In this document: positions 8,786-17,427 of the stretch, piece by piece | How the letters are laid out: each line of letters begins with the position of its first letter | Position numbering within the stretch: the first letter of the stretch is position 1 | DNA from: Proteobacteria bacterium UBA4457 | GTDB lineage: Bacteria; Pseudomonadota; Gammaproteobacteria; Ga0077536 | NCBI GenBank assembly: GCA_002390205.1 | Contig: DGOV01000019.1 | Location: forward strand, 16,819 to 80,818 | Length of the DNA: 64,000 bases | Direction: 5' to 3' | Notes under the pieces: generated by a model | The model's input: the letters and a program-made list of their open reading frames with translations, nothing else | Database searches by the model: none | What the model was told of the DNA's origin: nothing | Program-made: the position numbers and the translations under genes

Positions 8786-9420
8786 TCTGATACCCCTTGA
8801 GATTCGGCTGTTTTAAGCACCTCTACCCCTATCATCGAGTCTCTAGTGACTAGGGAAGAGAGTTCGTTTTCACTCAATAGCTCTGTTCCTTGAGGACGCT
8901 CTGGTAAAACCATATAACGCAGTTCAGCTGTACTATCCCATACTCGGACCTCTGTGTTTTTATCTAACTCTACGCCAAACTCTTTTAAAACCTCGCGAGG
9001 CTGACTGACAACCCGAGACCGATATGGAGCTGATTTATACCAGACCGGAGGTAAGCCTAAGGTTGGCCATGGATAACAGGAGCATAAGGTGCAGACCAAG
9101 ACATTATGGATGTTTGAAGTATTTTCAACGACGACCATATCTTCACCTTGTATACCCGAATAACCCAACTCTGCGATAGCTTCAGTCCCATTTATCAGCA
9201 GTCTTTTTTTATATTCTGGATCAGTCCACGCTCGAGCCACTACCTGAGCGCCGTTATGGGGGCCGACTTTAGTCTCATAAGTTTCTATGAGTGCATCGAC
9301 AGCCGAAGGATCTACCAGGCCTTTTTCCGTGAGAACTTGTTCCAACGCTTTGACCCTTAGCTCTACATCGGTCAATGGTCGACTATTAGCGTGGTCGTGA
9401 TTATGGTCATGATCGCTCAT
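8782..9420 (-). CDS. nthA: Nitrile hydratase alpha subunit, cobalt type
   Basis: Catalytic alpha subunit (212 residues) carrying the metal claw. The motif VCTLCSCYPWP places Cys110, Cys113 and Cys115 as ligands. Thr after the first Cys (CTLCSC) marks cobalt-type enzymes, whereas iron types have CSLCSC. Two of the three cysteines are oxidised in characterised enzymes. The N-terminus is unusually His-rich (MSDHDHNHDH), which might assist cobalt capture, an inference. The gene lies 14 bases after the amidase gene and overlaps the beta gene by four bases. It is complete with all expected ligands. Confidence 0.95.
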   Translation of the reverse strand: MSDHDHNHDHANSRPLTDVELRVKALEQVLTEKGLVDPSAVDALIETYETKVGPHNGAQVVARAWTDPEYKKRLLINGTEAIAELGYSGIQGEDMVVVENTSNIHNVLVCTLCSCYPWPTLGLPPVWYKSAPYRSRVVSQPREVLKEFGVELDKNTEVRVWDSTAELRYMVLPERPQGTELLSENELSSLVTRDSMIGVEVLKTAESQGVSE

Positions 9421-9434
9421 ATCATTTAGTCCTT

Positions 9435-10946
9435 TTATATTACTGTCGCTTGTTCGTATGTATAAGCTGCTCTTAGTATTGTACTCTCATCAAAGCTTTT
9501 CCCGATAAGCATCATACCTACAGGGAGTCCCTTTGACTTGCCTACTGGAATAGTTATGGCCGGGTGTCCGGTGACGTCAAAAGGAGCTGTATTATTTACC
9601 ATTTCCAAAGCGCGAGCGACATAATCTTCTCTGGAACAAGATTTTTCAGGTATTTTTGTCGCTTTCATTGGTTGAGTAGGCATCAGTAATAAGTCGTATT
9701 TTTCAAAAGCTGAGTCGTACGCTGCTTTGAGAGCAGTGGCAAGATTTTGCGCCTTAGCATAATAGCGACCATGGTACTGCTCATCCATATACTGGCCCAT
9801 TAACATTACCAGTTTGGTAGTTTCTGACAGATCGTCAGCTCTAGTGATACGACCTCTCGCAAATGAATCGAGCAACCCAGTGTTGTAATAGCCCTTCCAA
9901 TTCGTTCCCATGCTATTGCCTTTTATCATCAAGGAATTGGCACCTTCAATAGCGATTGCATTCCAGATGTGGATCCCATCTTTATGCATAGGGATAGACA
10001 CTTCCTCAACGTGAGCTCCAAGCTTTTCTAGTTGACTAGCCGCAGCACGCACTGTTGTATCCACATCTTGTTCGGATTGACCTTCCCAATTGAAACCTTC
10101 AGACACAACGCCAATTTTGAGTTCATGTATATCAGTGACAAGTGCTTCCGTATATTTGTCTACTTTTAAATTACGTTGTCGCGGATCCATTCCATCGTCC
10201 CCAGCAATAACTTCGAGTAGCAGAGCACAGTCCGTTACGTTGTTAGTTATGGGCCCTAAATGGTCAAGGGTTATCTCAATCGGAAATGCGCCCGTATAAG
10301 GCACTAGCCCATGCGTAGGTTTTAAGCCATACACCCCACACCAGCTAGCTGGCATACGTATTGAACCGCCTTGATCTCCGCCAATAGCCATGTCAACGCC
10401 ACCAGATGCAACCAGCGCTGCACTTCCGCTTGAAGAACCACCGGTAGTGTGTTCCGGATTATGAGGGTTAGTCACTGGTCCCGCGGCAGTAGTGTGACTT
10501 CCTCCGGAAAAACATAGGTTTTCGCATACAGACTTCCCTGCTATTTCACCCCCCGCATCTAAGATCCTTGTTACCACTGTCGCATCTATATCTGGAATAT
10601 ACCCTTCGAGTACTGAACAGCCATTCATCATCGGAACTCCAGCTACACAGACGTTGTCTTTTATAGCAATGGTTTTTCCACTGAGCTTACCGTGAGCCGC
10701 GCCCTTTATTGATGTTTTGTAATACCATGCGTTGTTCGGATTTTCATCAGCCTTAGGTCGATAGCCGGGGTTTCTAGGATATTTGACTTCTGGCTTCGGT
10801 TCGCAAAGCTCATCTAGCCGTTCGTAAGAAGCTATTGGCCCCTCCATTAGCGCCTTGAATGACTCAATATCATCCAATTCAAGATTTAGTCCGAATTGCT
10901 CAGCGATTAAGTCAATTTGCTCACTAGTGGGTCTTTTGATTTTCAT
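9435..10946 (-). CDS. Amidase (amidase-signature family)
   Basis: Hydrolyses amides to carboxylic acid and ammonia, completing nitrile breakdown with the nitrile hydratase encoded downstream. The 503-residue protein has the Ser-cisSer-Lys triad: Lys96 in AIKDNV, Ser171 in GGSSSGSAA and Ser195 in GDQGGSIRMP. As I recall, these are the same residue numbers as in the Rhodococcus N-771 enantioselective amidase from a nitrile hydratase cluster. An N-terminal helical region precedes the core, also typical of that subgroup. It is the first gene of the operon, with the promoter presumably in 10947-11135. No signal peptide is present. Confidence 0.93.
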   Translation of the reverse strand: MKIKRPTSEQIDLIAEQFGLNLELDDIESFKALMEGPIASYERLDELCEPKPEVKYPRNPGYRPKADENPNNAWYYKTSIKGAAHGKLSGKTIAIKDNVCVAGVPMMNGCSVLEGYIPDIDATVVTRILDAGGEIAGKSVCENLCFSGGSHTTAAGPVTNPHNPEHTTGGSSSGSAALVASGGVDMAIGGDQGGSIRMPASWCGVYGLKPTHGLVPYTGAFPIEITLDHLGPITNNVTDCALLLEVIAGDDGMDPRQRNLKVDKYTEALVTDIHELKIGVVSEGFNWEGQSEQDVDTTVRAAASQLEKLGAHVEEVSIPMHKDGIHIWNAIAIEGANSLMIKGNSMGTNWKGYYNTGLLDSFARGRITRADDLSETTKLVMLMGQYMDEQYHGRYYAKAQNLATALKAAYDSAFEKYDLLLMPTQPMKATKIPEKSCSREDYVARALEMVNNTAPFDVTGHPAITIPVGKSKGLPVGMMLIGKSFDESTILRAAYTYEQATVI

Positions 10947-11135
10947 TATTGTCCCCGAGAATGTTCTTTTTAGATGCGAGATTGGTTTTCTGATTGCTTG
11001 ATTCTTTTTATACCACTTTTACGAAGAATAAGAAAAACATTTCGCAGCTTCGTATGGTTCAATATAGCCAGCTTGATTTGCAGCACATAGCCACATTAAT
11101 TATGCTTTTCATACTGAAAAAGCCAGAGGTTTCAA
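10947..11135. promoter_or_regulatory. Divergent intergenic region of the nitrile operon
   Basis: A 189-base spacer separates the divergent amidase and cytochrome b genes and must hold promoters for both. It is AT-rich. I could not assign a convincing -35/-10 pair or operator, and no transcription factor gene is adjacent. Regulation of the nitrile operon is therefore unknown from this window. Confidence 0.4.
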
Positions 11136-11807
11136 ATGAGCAGTGAGAAAGTTTACGTCTGGGACCTATGGATCAGGTGCTTTCATTGGTTATTAGTCGT
11201 TTTGATTCTGTCCGCTTGGTGGACAGCGCGAGAAGGCGGTCTATTGATGAAATACCATATGTTTTGTGGTTACGGCATTGGTATTCTTGTTTTTTTTCGT
11301 CTGTTTTGGGGGGTTTGGGGATCACAGTCTGCCAAGTTCTCCGAGTTTATTCGAGGTCCAAGAATAGTTGTTCGTGCTATTTTGGAGCTAAAAATCAGGC
11401 AACCAGAACATTACTTAACGCACAACCCTATTGGTGGCTGGGTAGTCATAGCGTTTCTTTTACTTTTGGTTGTGCAGTTTGCTACGGGCTTGTTTGCCAA
11501 TGACGACTTGTTTAATGAAGGGCCGCTTTATGCCAATGTGACTAAGCTCACCAGCGATTGGCTGACGTGGGTACACCATACGAATTTCAATAATTTGACT
11601 GCTTTGATTATCATCCATGTTTTGGCGATATTTTTTTATCGAGTTTGGAAGCGCGAGCACTTAGTAGGTGCGATGCTGAGTGGCTATAAATATCTGAGAG
11701 ATAAAAATGCAAGTAAGATCCGGCACGGTTTTTTCCTACCTTTTGCAACTTTGTTACTGAGTATTGCGATTATTTGTGTAATAGTTAATTTTAGATTCAA
11801 CTTATAA
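11136..11807 (+). CDS. Cytochrome b561-type membrane protein
   Basis: A 223-residue di-heme cytochrome b of the CybB/HydC-like superfamily, an inner-membrane electron carrier. VYVWDLWIRCFHWLLV near 6-21 contains the first heme His. GLLMKYHMFCGYGIG near 40-54 supplies another. WVHHTNFNNLTALIIIHVLAIFFY near 145-168 supplies the remaining His pairs. About five hydrophobic helices are visible, the last near the C-terminus. It is followed 11 bases later by a cytochrome c' gene, so the two probably pass electrons between membrane and periplasm, a pairing often seen in proteobacteria. Confidence 0.9.
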   Translation: MSSEKVYVWDLWIRCFHWLLVVLILSAWWTAREGGLLMKYHMFCGYGIGILVFFRLFWGVWGSQSAKFSEFIRGPRIVVRAILELKIRQPEHYLTHNPIGGWVVIAFLLLLVVQFATGLFANDDLFNEGPLYANVTKLTSDWLTWVHHTNFNNLTALIIIHVLAIFFYRVWKREHLVGAMLSGYKYLRDKNASKIRHGFFLPFATLLLSIAIICVIVNFRFNL

Positions 11808-11818
11808 AGGGGATGTAA

Positions 11819-12274
11819 GTGAAAAAAGTATTGAACGTCGTTGTAACTCTATGCGTCTTGTTAGCTTTTTTGGGAGGAGCACAAGCCGCGCCCAAACCCG
11901 ATGATGCAGTTCATTATCGCCAAGGTGTATTGATGGCGCTAGGTTGGAATATCGGGCCTATGGGTGCCATGGTCCAAGGGAAGGTGCCGTTTGATAAAGA
12001 GCGCTTTGCTTTTTTGGCAGACCGAGTAGCGCAGTTGGCACCGATGGTGGTTGAGGGTTTTGACGTGTCTACGAAGGATGCGAAGTCTGAAGCTCGGCCT
12101 GAATTATGGGAGAACTTGCCTGACTTTCAAAAAAGAATGAGTGATTTGGCATCTGCATCTCAGAAGTTGGCCATAGTTGCTAGTGAAGGAGACAAGGCGG
12201 CCATGAAGAGACAATTTGGCGTTACTGTAAAGATGTGCAAAGGCTGCCACGATGAGTATCGCGTCAAGCATTAG
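11819..12274 (+). CDS. Cytochrome c' family protein
   Basis: Periplasmic four-helix-bundle c-type cytochrome of 151 residues. A signal peptide ends at GGAQA (about residue 23). The heme attachment motif CKGCH lies at 140-144, close to the C-terminus as in cytochromes c' and c-556. Cytochromes c' bind NO or serve electron transfer (family knowledge). It starts with GTG at 11819, four bases after GGGGATG, with 11 bases to the cytochrome b gene upstream, so the pair is probably one operon. It converges with hyuB with only two bases between stops. Confidence 0.9.
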   Translation: MKKVLNVVVTLCVLLAFLGGAQAAPKPDDAVHYRQGVLMALGWNIGPMGAMVQGKVPFDKERFAFLADRVAQLAPMVVEGFDVSTKDAKSEARPELWENLPDFQKRMSDLASASQKLAIVASEGDKAAMKRQFGVTVKMCKGCHDEYRVKH

Positions 12275-12276
12275 CA

Positions 12277-14556
12277 TTAACTGAGCTGATGCCTTGAATC
12301 GTGGAGCAAAGGATCTTCAGCGATTGCGATTTCGTTGTCTAGAAGGCAGCCGCACTGGCAGCAATAGAATTGCCTAAATTCAACCGCGTTATCGATGAAT
12401 CTAGCTTCGTCGCCAATCAAAGGATTGGAGACTGCGATGCTTTGATTCTCGGTCAGGCAATGTTCTTTATAGTTCTCTGAGATATCACCCAATTCGAAGT
12501 CACATTTTGCGCAAGCCCAGTAGGTGCCGGCGTCATCTCGCATAATGTTGATTGAGTGCGAATTTTCAGATAACAACTGACCCTTCCTATTTGATTTCTT
12601 AATTTCAGTAACTCTAGATTTCCTTATTTTGGCTCTATGTTCGCGTGTCCTTTTAACATCAACATGGCCATCTTTGCTTAAGATTGCACCGTAAAGTGTT
12701 TCCGCAGAATTTTCGGTTATAGCAAGCGACTCCAAGTCATCCTCTATATCCTCTGGTGCTCTATCAAAAGGGTCACCGAATCCACCACCACCACTCCATC
12801 TGACGGCGTATACATCTTTAGGATCTTGGGTGAAGTTTTGTTCCCGAAGCTGCAACGTTACGGAATTCCCTAATAATTCGTCTGTATCCTTTGGCATCTG
12901 TGACGACGCTATACAGTCAAAAATATTGCTGTCTTTGACGAATGTATAGGCATTAGTAGTTGATGGGTATCCTCCCATCAGGCCAGGTGAAGTAGGTATT
13001 GCATTGCCAGAAGAAAGAGTGTCCTGCGTAACGAATTCAGTATTATGAGGGATGAAGCAGCTTTCAGCAGAAAGTCCGCCTCTGTATTTCCCTGCTCCAC
13101 CCGAGTCACTGAGCTCTTTACGGTAAAGGAACAAGATAGGAAAATTTTGTTCCGTATGTTCCACATTAGGCAATTGACAGATAGGTGTTCTTGCTTGTCC
13201 ACCAGTGTTTATGCCATCTGCCATAGTAAATGCGCCTATGGCGCCGCCAATAGGATCAATGAGTAGATATCCATACTTTTCACCCCACTGATCGATCCCT
13301 CTGAATAAAGTAGCAGGCCATTGGCTGGTACCGCCGATACACATGATGTCTTTTCGCATAATCGGATCGGGGTAAATCATTTTGGATATGACGTTATAGG
13401 CAGGATATAGTGAAATTTCCATAGCTTGTATCGGAGCAGTCGAGACGGAAGATGGGAAGTCTGCACAATTGAGCGTTCCCGGCGTAGGGTCAAACTCAAT
13501 GTGCCGCAAAGCACCGCCACATGCAAAATACTGATCCCAGCAAAGTAATTCATTCACAGCAACCATTACGGAACCACGCCAACCCGAGTAAGTTGCATTC
13601 ATAGCTCCTTCCTGGGTTGCAGAACCGTCATTGTTAAAGATAAGTTTATTGCCTTCTTTACGAAGACCTAACATGACCCGATGAGTTCGTCTGTCACCCG
13701 GGCGGCAAGCCTCTATATACGTTCGATCAGACCATTCTCCGTCAGGTAAGCGTGACATTTTATCTAAGTAGGATTTTTCCGAGTTGTCTATAATCCTTTT
13801 CATTACACCTTTCAGTGTGGCTGCTCCATAGCGCTTGATGAGCTCTAAAATTCGATCACGCGCAGTTGTGTTACCTGCAATTTGGGCTCGGAAGTCCAAC
13901 GCTACTAAATCAGGCTTTCTGGACGACCTTAGATATACGGCTTCAATATCTTTTCTGACTTCATAGTTTTCAATTATCTTGAGAGGTGGAAGCATTAGTC
14001 CTTCTTCGTAAACTGATTCCGCAGATGGACAGAAGCTGCCGGGAGTTATCCCTCCGATGTCATATTGGTGAAGACAGTTTGTTATCCAACAGAAAAGCTC
14101 TCCTTCCCAAAAAACTGGACAAAGTAGCATCACATCTTGTTGATGAGCCGCCCCTACCCACGGATCATTGGCTATAAACATGTCCCCTTCATTTATCCCA
14201 GGATTCTCACTTCGGTATTCCAGAGTCCATTTTACTTGGGTGTCTGTCACACCAGACATGTATTGCATATAAGGGCCAAAGTATACGAACTCTGCATCTT
14301 CAGTCAGGATGGATGGGTTTAAGTCGAGAGCGTACATTGCGACAGGAGACCCCGACAGGCGCTGTATCGTTGCCCCATGCTCTTCATTAATTTGCCAAAG
14401 GTTATGACGGATAACTTCATAAGTTACCGGGTCGACTTCTTTGTCCCAGGTCTGATGAAGCTTTAGTTTTGACGCTATTTTCAGGATTTTCGGTGGCACG
14501 TAGGGATTTTCAATTCCATTGAAGTCTACATCAGTCATTTCGCTTATTCGTGGCAT
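12277..14556 (-). CDS. Hydantoinase B/acetone carboxylase-like subunit fused to a gamma-like zinc ribbon
   Basis: HyuB/oxoprolinase-B family protein of 759 residues, predicted to act with the HyuA-type ATPase just upstream in ATP-dependent ring opening or ketone carboxylation. The catalytic part covers roughly residues 35-600, with VTYEVIRHNLWQINEEHG, GDMFIANDPWVGAAHQQDV, ATYSGWRGSVMVAVNE, GGAGKYRGGLSAE and SGGGGFGDPFDRAP. Residues about 650-759 form an extra Cys-rich tail: CAKC at 682-685, YCCQCGC at 731-737, with FELGDISENYKEH between. This resembles the separate gamma subunit of acetone carboxylase (Pfam PF08882), which binds zinc. The fusion favours a carboxylase-like role over a hydantoinase (inference). 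The start is 11 bases after hyuA. Confidence 0.85.
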   Translation of the reverse strand: MPRISEMTDVDFNGIENPYVPPKILKIASKLKLHQTWDKEVDPVTYEVIRHNLWQINEEHGATIQRLSGSPVAMYALDLNPSILTEDAEFVYFGPYMQYMSGVTDTQVKWTLEYRSENPGINEGDMFIANDPWVGAAHQQDVMLLCPVFWEGELFCWITNCLHQYDIGGITPGSFCPSAESVYEEGLMLPPLKIIENYEVRKDIEAVYLRSSRKPDLVALDFRAQIAGNTTARDRILELIKRYGAATLKGVMKRIIDNSEKSYLDKMSRLPDGEWSDRTYIEACRPGDRRTHRVMLGLRKEGNKLIFNNDGSATQEGAMNATYSGWRGSVMVAVNELLCWDQYFACGGALRHIEFDPTPGTLNCADFPSSVSTAPIQAMEISLYPAYNVISKMIYPDPIMRKDIMCIGGTSQWPATLFRGIDQWGEKYGYLLIDPIGGAIGAFTMADGINTGGQARTPICQLPNVEHTEQNFPILFLYRKELSDSGGAGKYRGGLSAESCFIPHNTEFVTQDTLSSGNAIPTSPGLMGGYPSTTNAYTFVKDSNIFDCIASSQMPKDTDELLGNSVTLQLREQNFTQDPKDVYAVRWSGGGGFGDPFDRAPEDIEDDLESLAITENSAETLYGAILSKDGHVDVKRTREHRAKIRKSRVTEIKKSNRKGQLLSENSHSINIMRDDAGTYWACAKCDFELGDISENYKEHCLTENQSIAVSNPLIGDEARFIDNAVEFRQFYCCQCGCLLDNEIAIAEDPLLHDSRHQLS

Positions 14557-14567
14557 CTGAAAGAACC

Positions 14568-16673
14568 TCAGGTATTGGGGTTGATCACAAAGTTTCTAAA
14601 AGTGTCCATGCTGATTTCCTGTTTAGGGTGCACAACGATCGACGTGGTTTCTGTTTCGACAACGCAAGGCCCTTCAGCGCTGTTTCCAGGTTTAAAAAGA
14701 TAGCCATTAAATATAGGAGTTGTTTCGACAGATTGTTTTTCAGCCCAATAGATATCCCTGGTCCCAGTTTTGGCGTCCGCGGGGAGAGGCTCTAATGTTA
14801 AAGAAAACTCTTTAAGTTTAGGTTTTAATGATAGAGCAGATGAGCGGCACCTCGCCGTTACGATTTCTAGTCGAGCATCATGCATTGCAGAGCCACGGCC
14901 GTATAGTTGCTCGTACCGAGCTACGAACTTCTCTCTTAACGCCTCAAGTGCTTTCTCATCGAGTATTCCACTATCTATAAACACTTCGACTTCATTAATT
15001 TGGCCACGATGTCTCATGTCCAATGAATATTGAAACTGATGCTTCGCCTGTTCTATACCATCGCTCTGCAACTGTTGGCTTCCTTTCAAAGACAACCCGT
15101 TCAGAATCTTGTTGATTTCGGTTAAGTTGAATGGAGATGAAATAATTTTCGCTTGTTCTCCAACATGGAGAATATCTGCGGAGGCTGCTCCAAATGCGCA
15201 CCAGACCGCCGCAGTATCGCCTTGTGGGACTATGACCTTGTCAACTCCTAGCTCCCGTGCAGCGACGCCCATATGTACAGGACCTGCGCCACCAAAAGCG
15301 AACACTACAAATTCTCGTGGGTCTAGGCCTTTTTGTACGGTCACTTTACGAATTAGATCTGCCATCTGGAATTCAGCGATAGTAGCAACGCCGCTGGCAA
15401 GCTCAAAAAGTGTCATTTCGAGTTCATCTGCTATCTTTTGTAGAGCCTCAGTTGCCGCTTTATGGTCCAGTTTAATCGTTCCTGCTGCAAAGTTATTGGG
15501 GTCGAGATAGCCTAGAACAAGATCAGCGTCAGTCGTTGTCGGAGTCGTTCCTCCTTTCCCATAGCATACTGGTCCTGGATCCGCTCCAGCACTATTGGGA
15601 CCTACCCGAAGAGAATTTGTTGTCTGATCTATCCAAACTTTACTGCCACCTCCAGTACCTAATGTTTGGACATCAACTTTGGGTAGAAAATATTCATACT
15701 GATTAACTGTGCTTTTATAAGAGACTACAGGACTGCCATTGTGTATCACACCGACATCAAAGGAGGTGCCGCCGAGATCAGTGGTAATTACGTTGGGATA
15801 GCCCATCAAGCCACCTAGGAAAACAGAGCCTGTGACTCCTGATACAGGTCCTGAATCGAGGGTTAGTAAAGGAGCCTCCTGTGCTTTTGGCACAGTAATT
15901 GTCCCTCCAGCACAATGTGTTATCTGCAGTGGAGGTTTATAACCCATTTCTTTTAGCTGTTTATCTAAGCGAGTAATGTACCCGACAGTAATAGGTCCAA
16001 TGTATGCATTAAGAGCGACAGCGGTAGTGCGTTCGTACTCACCCCATTTCGGAGCTAAATCGGTAGAGCACGTAACGTACATTTCTGGAGCTATTTCATG
16101 AGCGATGGCCTTGATCCTTTGCTCATGTTTCGGTTCGAGAAAAGACCAGAGACAGCAGACGGCTAATGCGTCGCATCCCGCATCTTGAAGTTCTCTGATT
16201 GCGGTTTCTACTTCTAGTTCATTTAACTCAACGACAATTTTTCCAAAGCAGTCGACTCGTTCAGACACTCCGCGAATCAATCTTTTAGGAATCAGAGGTT
16301 TAGGCTTACTGCTTTCAGGGATATGGACAATTAACTTGATATCTTGGCCTGCAAGCCCTCGAGAGCCTCGCATAATATGAATAACATCGTTATGGCCTTT
16401 TGTTGTAATGAGCCCAACTTTAGCTCCCCGTCTTTGAATTATGGTGTTAGTTCCTACTGTAGTTCCGTGAGCTAACACGTTAATTGAGTCAAGAAGATCC
16501 GGGGTTGAGAGGCCAATTTTTACGGCAGCTCTTTCTATCGCATTCAATACACCAACTGCAAAATCAGATGGTGTAGAAGGTGATTTTGCGATTGTGAGAT
16601 CGCCATGTTCGTTTATGAGCACGCAATCTGTAAAAGTTCCGCCTATATCTAGACCGCAAATATAAGAGCTCAA
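14568..16673 (-). CDS. Hydantoinase A/acetone carboxylase beta-like ATPase subunit
   Basis: A 701-residue HyuA-family protein with an actin/HSP70-like ATPase fold. The phosphate motif GLDIGGTFTD is at 8-17, HGTTVGTNTI near 69, the second motif TTDLGGTSFDVGV near 295, and FGGAGPVHMG near 465. In acetone and acetophenone carboxylases this subunit phosphorylates substrate or bicarbonate; in hydantoinases it drives ring opening. The partner hyuB follows by 11 bases and the pair forms a minus-strand operon. Its start lies 44 bases from a 42-bp palindrome, so control by the divergently encoded TetR protein is likely. Substrate is unknown. Confidence 0.88.
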   Translation of the reverse strand: MSSYICGLDIGGTFTDCVLINEHGDLTIAKSPSTPSDFAVGVLNAIERAAVKIGLSTPDLLDSINVLAHGTTVGTNTIIQRRGAKVGLITTKGHNDVIHIMRGSRGLAGQDIKLIVHIPESSKPKPLIPKRLIRGVSERVDCFGKIVVELNELEVETAIRELQDAGCDALAVCCLWSFLEPKHEQRIKAIAHEIAPEMYVTCSTDLAPKWGEYERTTAVALNAYIGPITVGYITRLDKQLKEMGYKPPLQITHCAGGTITVPKAQEAPLLTLDSGPVSGVTGSVFLGGLMGYPNVITTDLGGTSFDVGVIHNGSPVVSYKSTVNQYEYFLPKVDVQTLGTGGGSKVWIDQTTNSLRVGPNSAGADPGPVCYGKGGTTPTTTDADLVLGYLDPNNFAAGTIKLDHKAATEALQKIADELEMTLFELASGVATIAEFQMADLIRKVTVQKGLDPREFVVFAFGGAGPVHMGVAARELGVDKVIVPQGDTAAVWCAFGAASADILHVGEQAKIISSPFNLTEINKILNGLSLKGSQQLQSDGIEQAKHQFQYSLDMRHRGQINEVEVFIDSGILDEKALEALREKFVARYEQLYGRGSAMHDARLEIVTARCRSSALSLKPKLKEFSLTLEPLPADAKTGTRDIYWAEKQSVETTPIFNGYLFKPGNSAEGPCVVETETTSIVVHPKQEISMDTFRNFVINPNT

Positions 16674-16716
16674 CGCTATTCCCCTGTTAAAAAGATACCT
16701 ACTATGAATATTATGT

Positions 16717-16758
16717 ATTTACGCTATATTTGAACGTACGTTCAAATATAGCGTAAAT
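16717..16758. promoter_or_regulatory. Perfect 42-bp palindrome, likely TetR operator
   Basis: Bases 16717-16758 are a perfect inverted repeat with no spacer: each 21-base arm mirrors the other around 16737/16738, with TGAACGTACGTTCA at the centre. It sits between the divergent hyuA and TetR genes, so one symmetric site could control both. TetR dimers bind palindromes of about 14-20 bases. The full 42-base symmetry exceeds one dimer site and may hold overlapping sites. The assignment as operator is inference from position and symmetry. Confidence 0.75.
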
Positions 16759-16780
16759 TAGAAATAAAGAGCAACCACCT

Positions 16781-17419
16781 GTGAACAAAAAAACTGACAA
16801 AGCTTCAACACCTCAGCGCATCTTAGACTCAGCTGAGGCCCTGTTTGCCGAAAGCGGCTATGACGGAGTGTCTTTGAGGATGATTACTAAGCTTGCTGGA
16901 GTAGAGTTGGCTCTGCCAAATTACCATTTTGGTTCTAAGTTAGGACTTTTTCGTGCTGTTATTCAGCGACGCTCTGTAATCCTCAACAACGAGAGGATGG
17001 AAGCTTTGAACGCGCTTTCCGATAAGGCAGAAATCGAAGATTTGATAGAGGCTTTCATTGGTCCGTTTCTTCGGCGAAGTTTATTTGGAGGTGAGGGCTG
17101 GAGAGACTATGCTCGTGTAGTAGCGCAGATTGCGAACTCACCTCGATGGACGAGCGAGATTATGTCAGCAGAGTTCGATCCGGTAGCGATTGAGTTTATC
17201 CGTCGCATACGAGTGAGGTTCCCTGTTGCTAAGACGGAGGATGTCTATTGGAGTTTTCATTTTCTTCTTGGTGCTATGACCATGACATTTGCACAGACTG
17301 GTCGCATAGATTTGCTCTCTGGAGACATATGCCATGGCTCTGATTTATCTGAGATACATTTGCGTATGGTTCCATTTTTATCGGCTGGATTTTGCCGTTT
17401 ATGTAAAGGTTCTACTTAA
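16781..17419 (+). CDS. TetR/AcrR-family transcriptional regulator
   Basis: Ligand-responsive DNA-binding dimer of 212 residues. The N-terminal helix-turn-helix covers about 12-55: RILDSAEALFAESGYDGVSLRMITKLAGVELALPNYHFGSK follows the TetR consensus, including the closing YHFGSK motif. The C-terminal helical part binds ligand and resembles the CerR-type C-terminal domain (inference). GTG at 16781 is the start, 22 bases after the palindrome, so autoregulation is likely. The divergent hyuAB operon and the downstream enoyl-CoA hydratase gene are the probable targets. Confidence 0.92.
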   Translation: MNKKTDKASTPQRILDSAEALFAESGYDGVSLRMITKLAGVELALPNYHFGSKLGLFRAVIQRRSVILNNERMEALNALSDKAEIEDLIEAFIGPFLRRSLFGGEGWRDYARVVAQIANSPRWTSEIMSAEFDPVAIEFIRRIRVRFPVAKTEDVYWSFHFLLGAMTMTFAQTGRIDLLSGDICHGSDLSEIHLRMVPFLSAGFCRLCKGST

Positions 17420-17427
17420 GGAGTGAG

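Noticed and set aside
15109..15510. 133-residue plus-strand frame inside hyuA
   Set aside because: Antisense shadow; no homologous motif.
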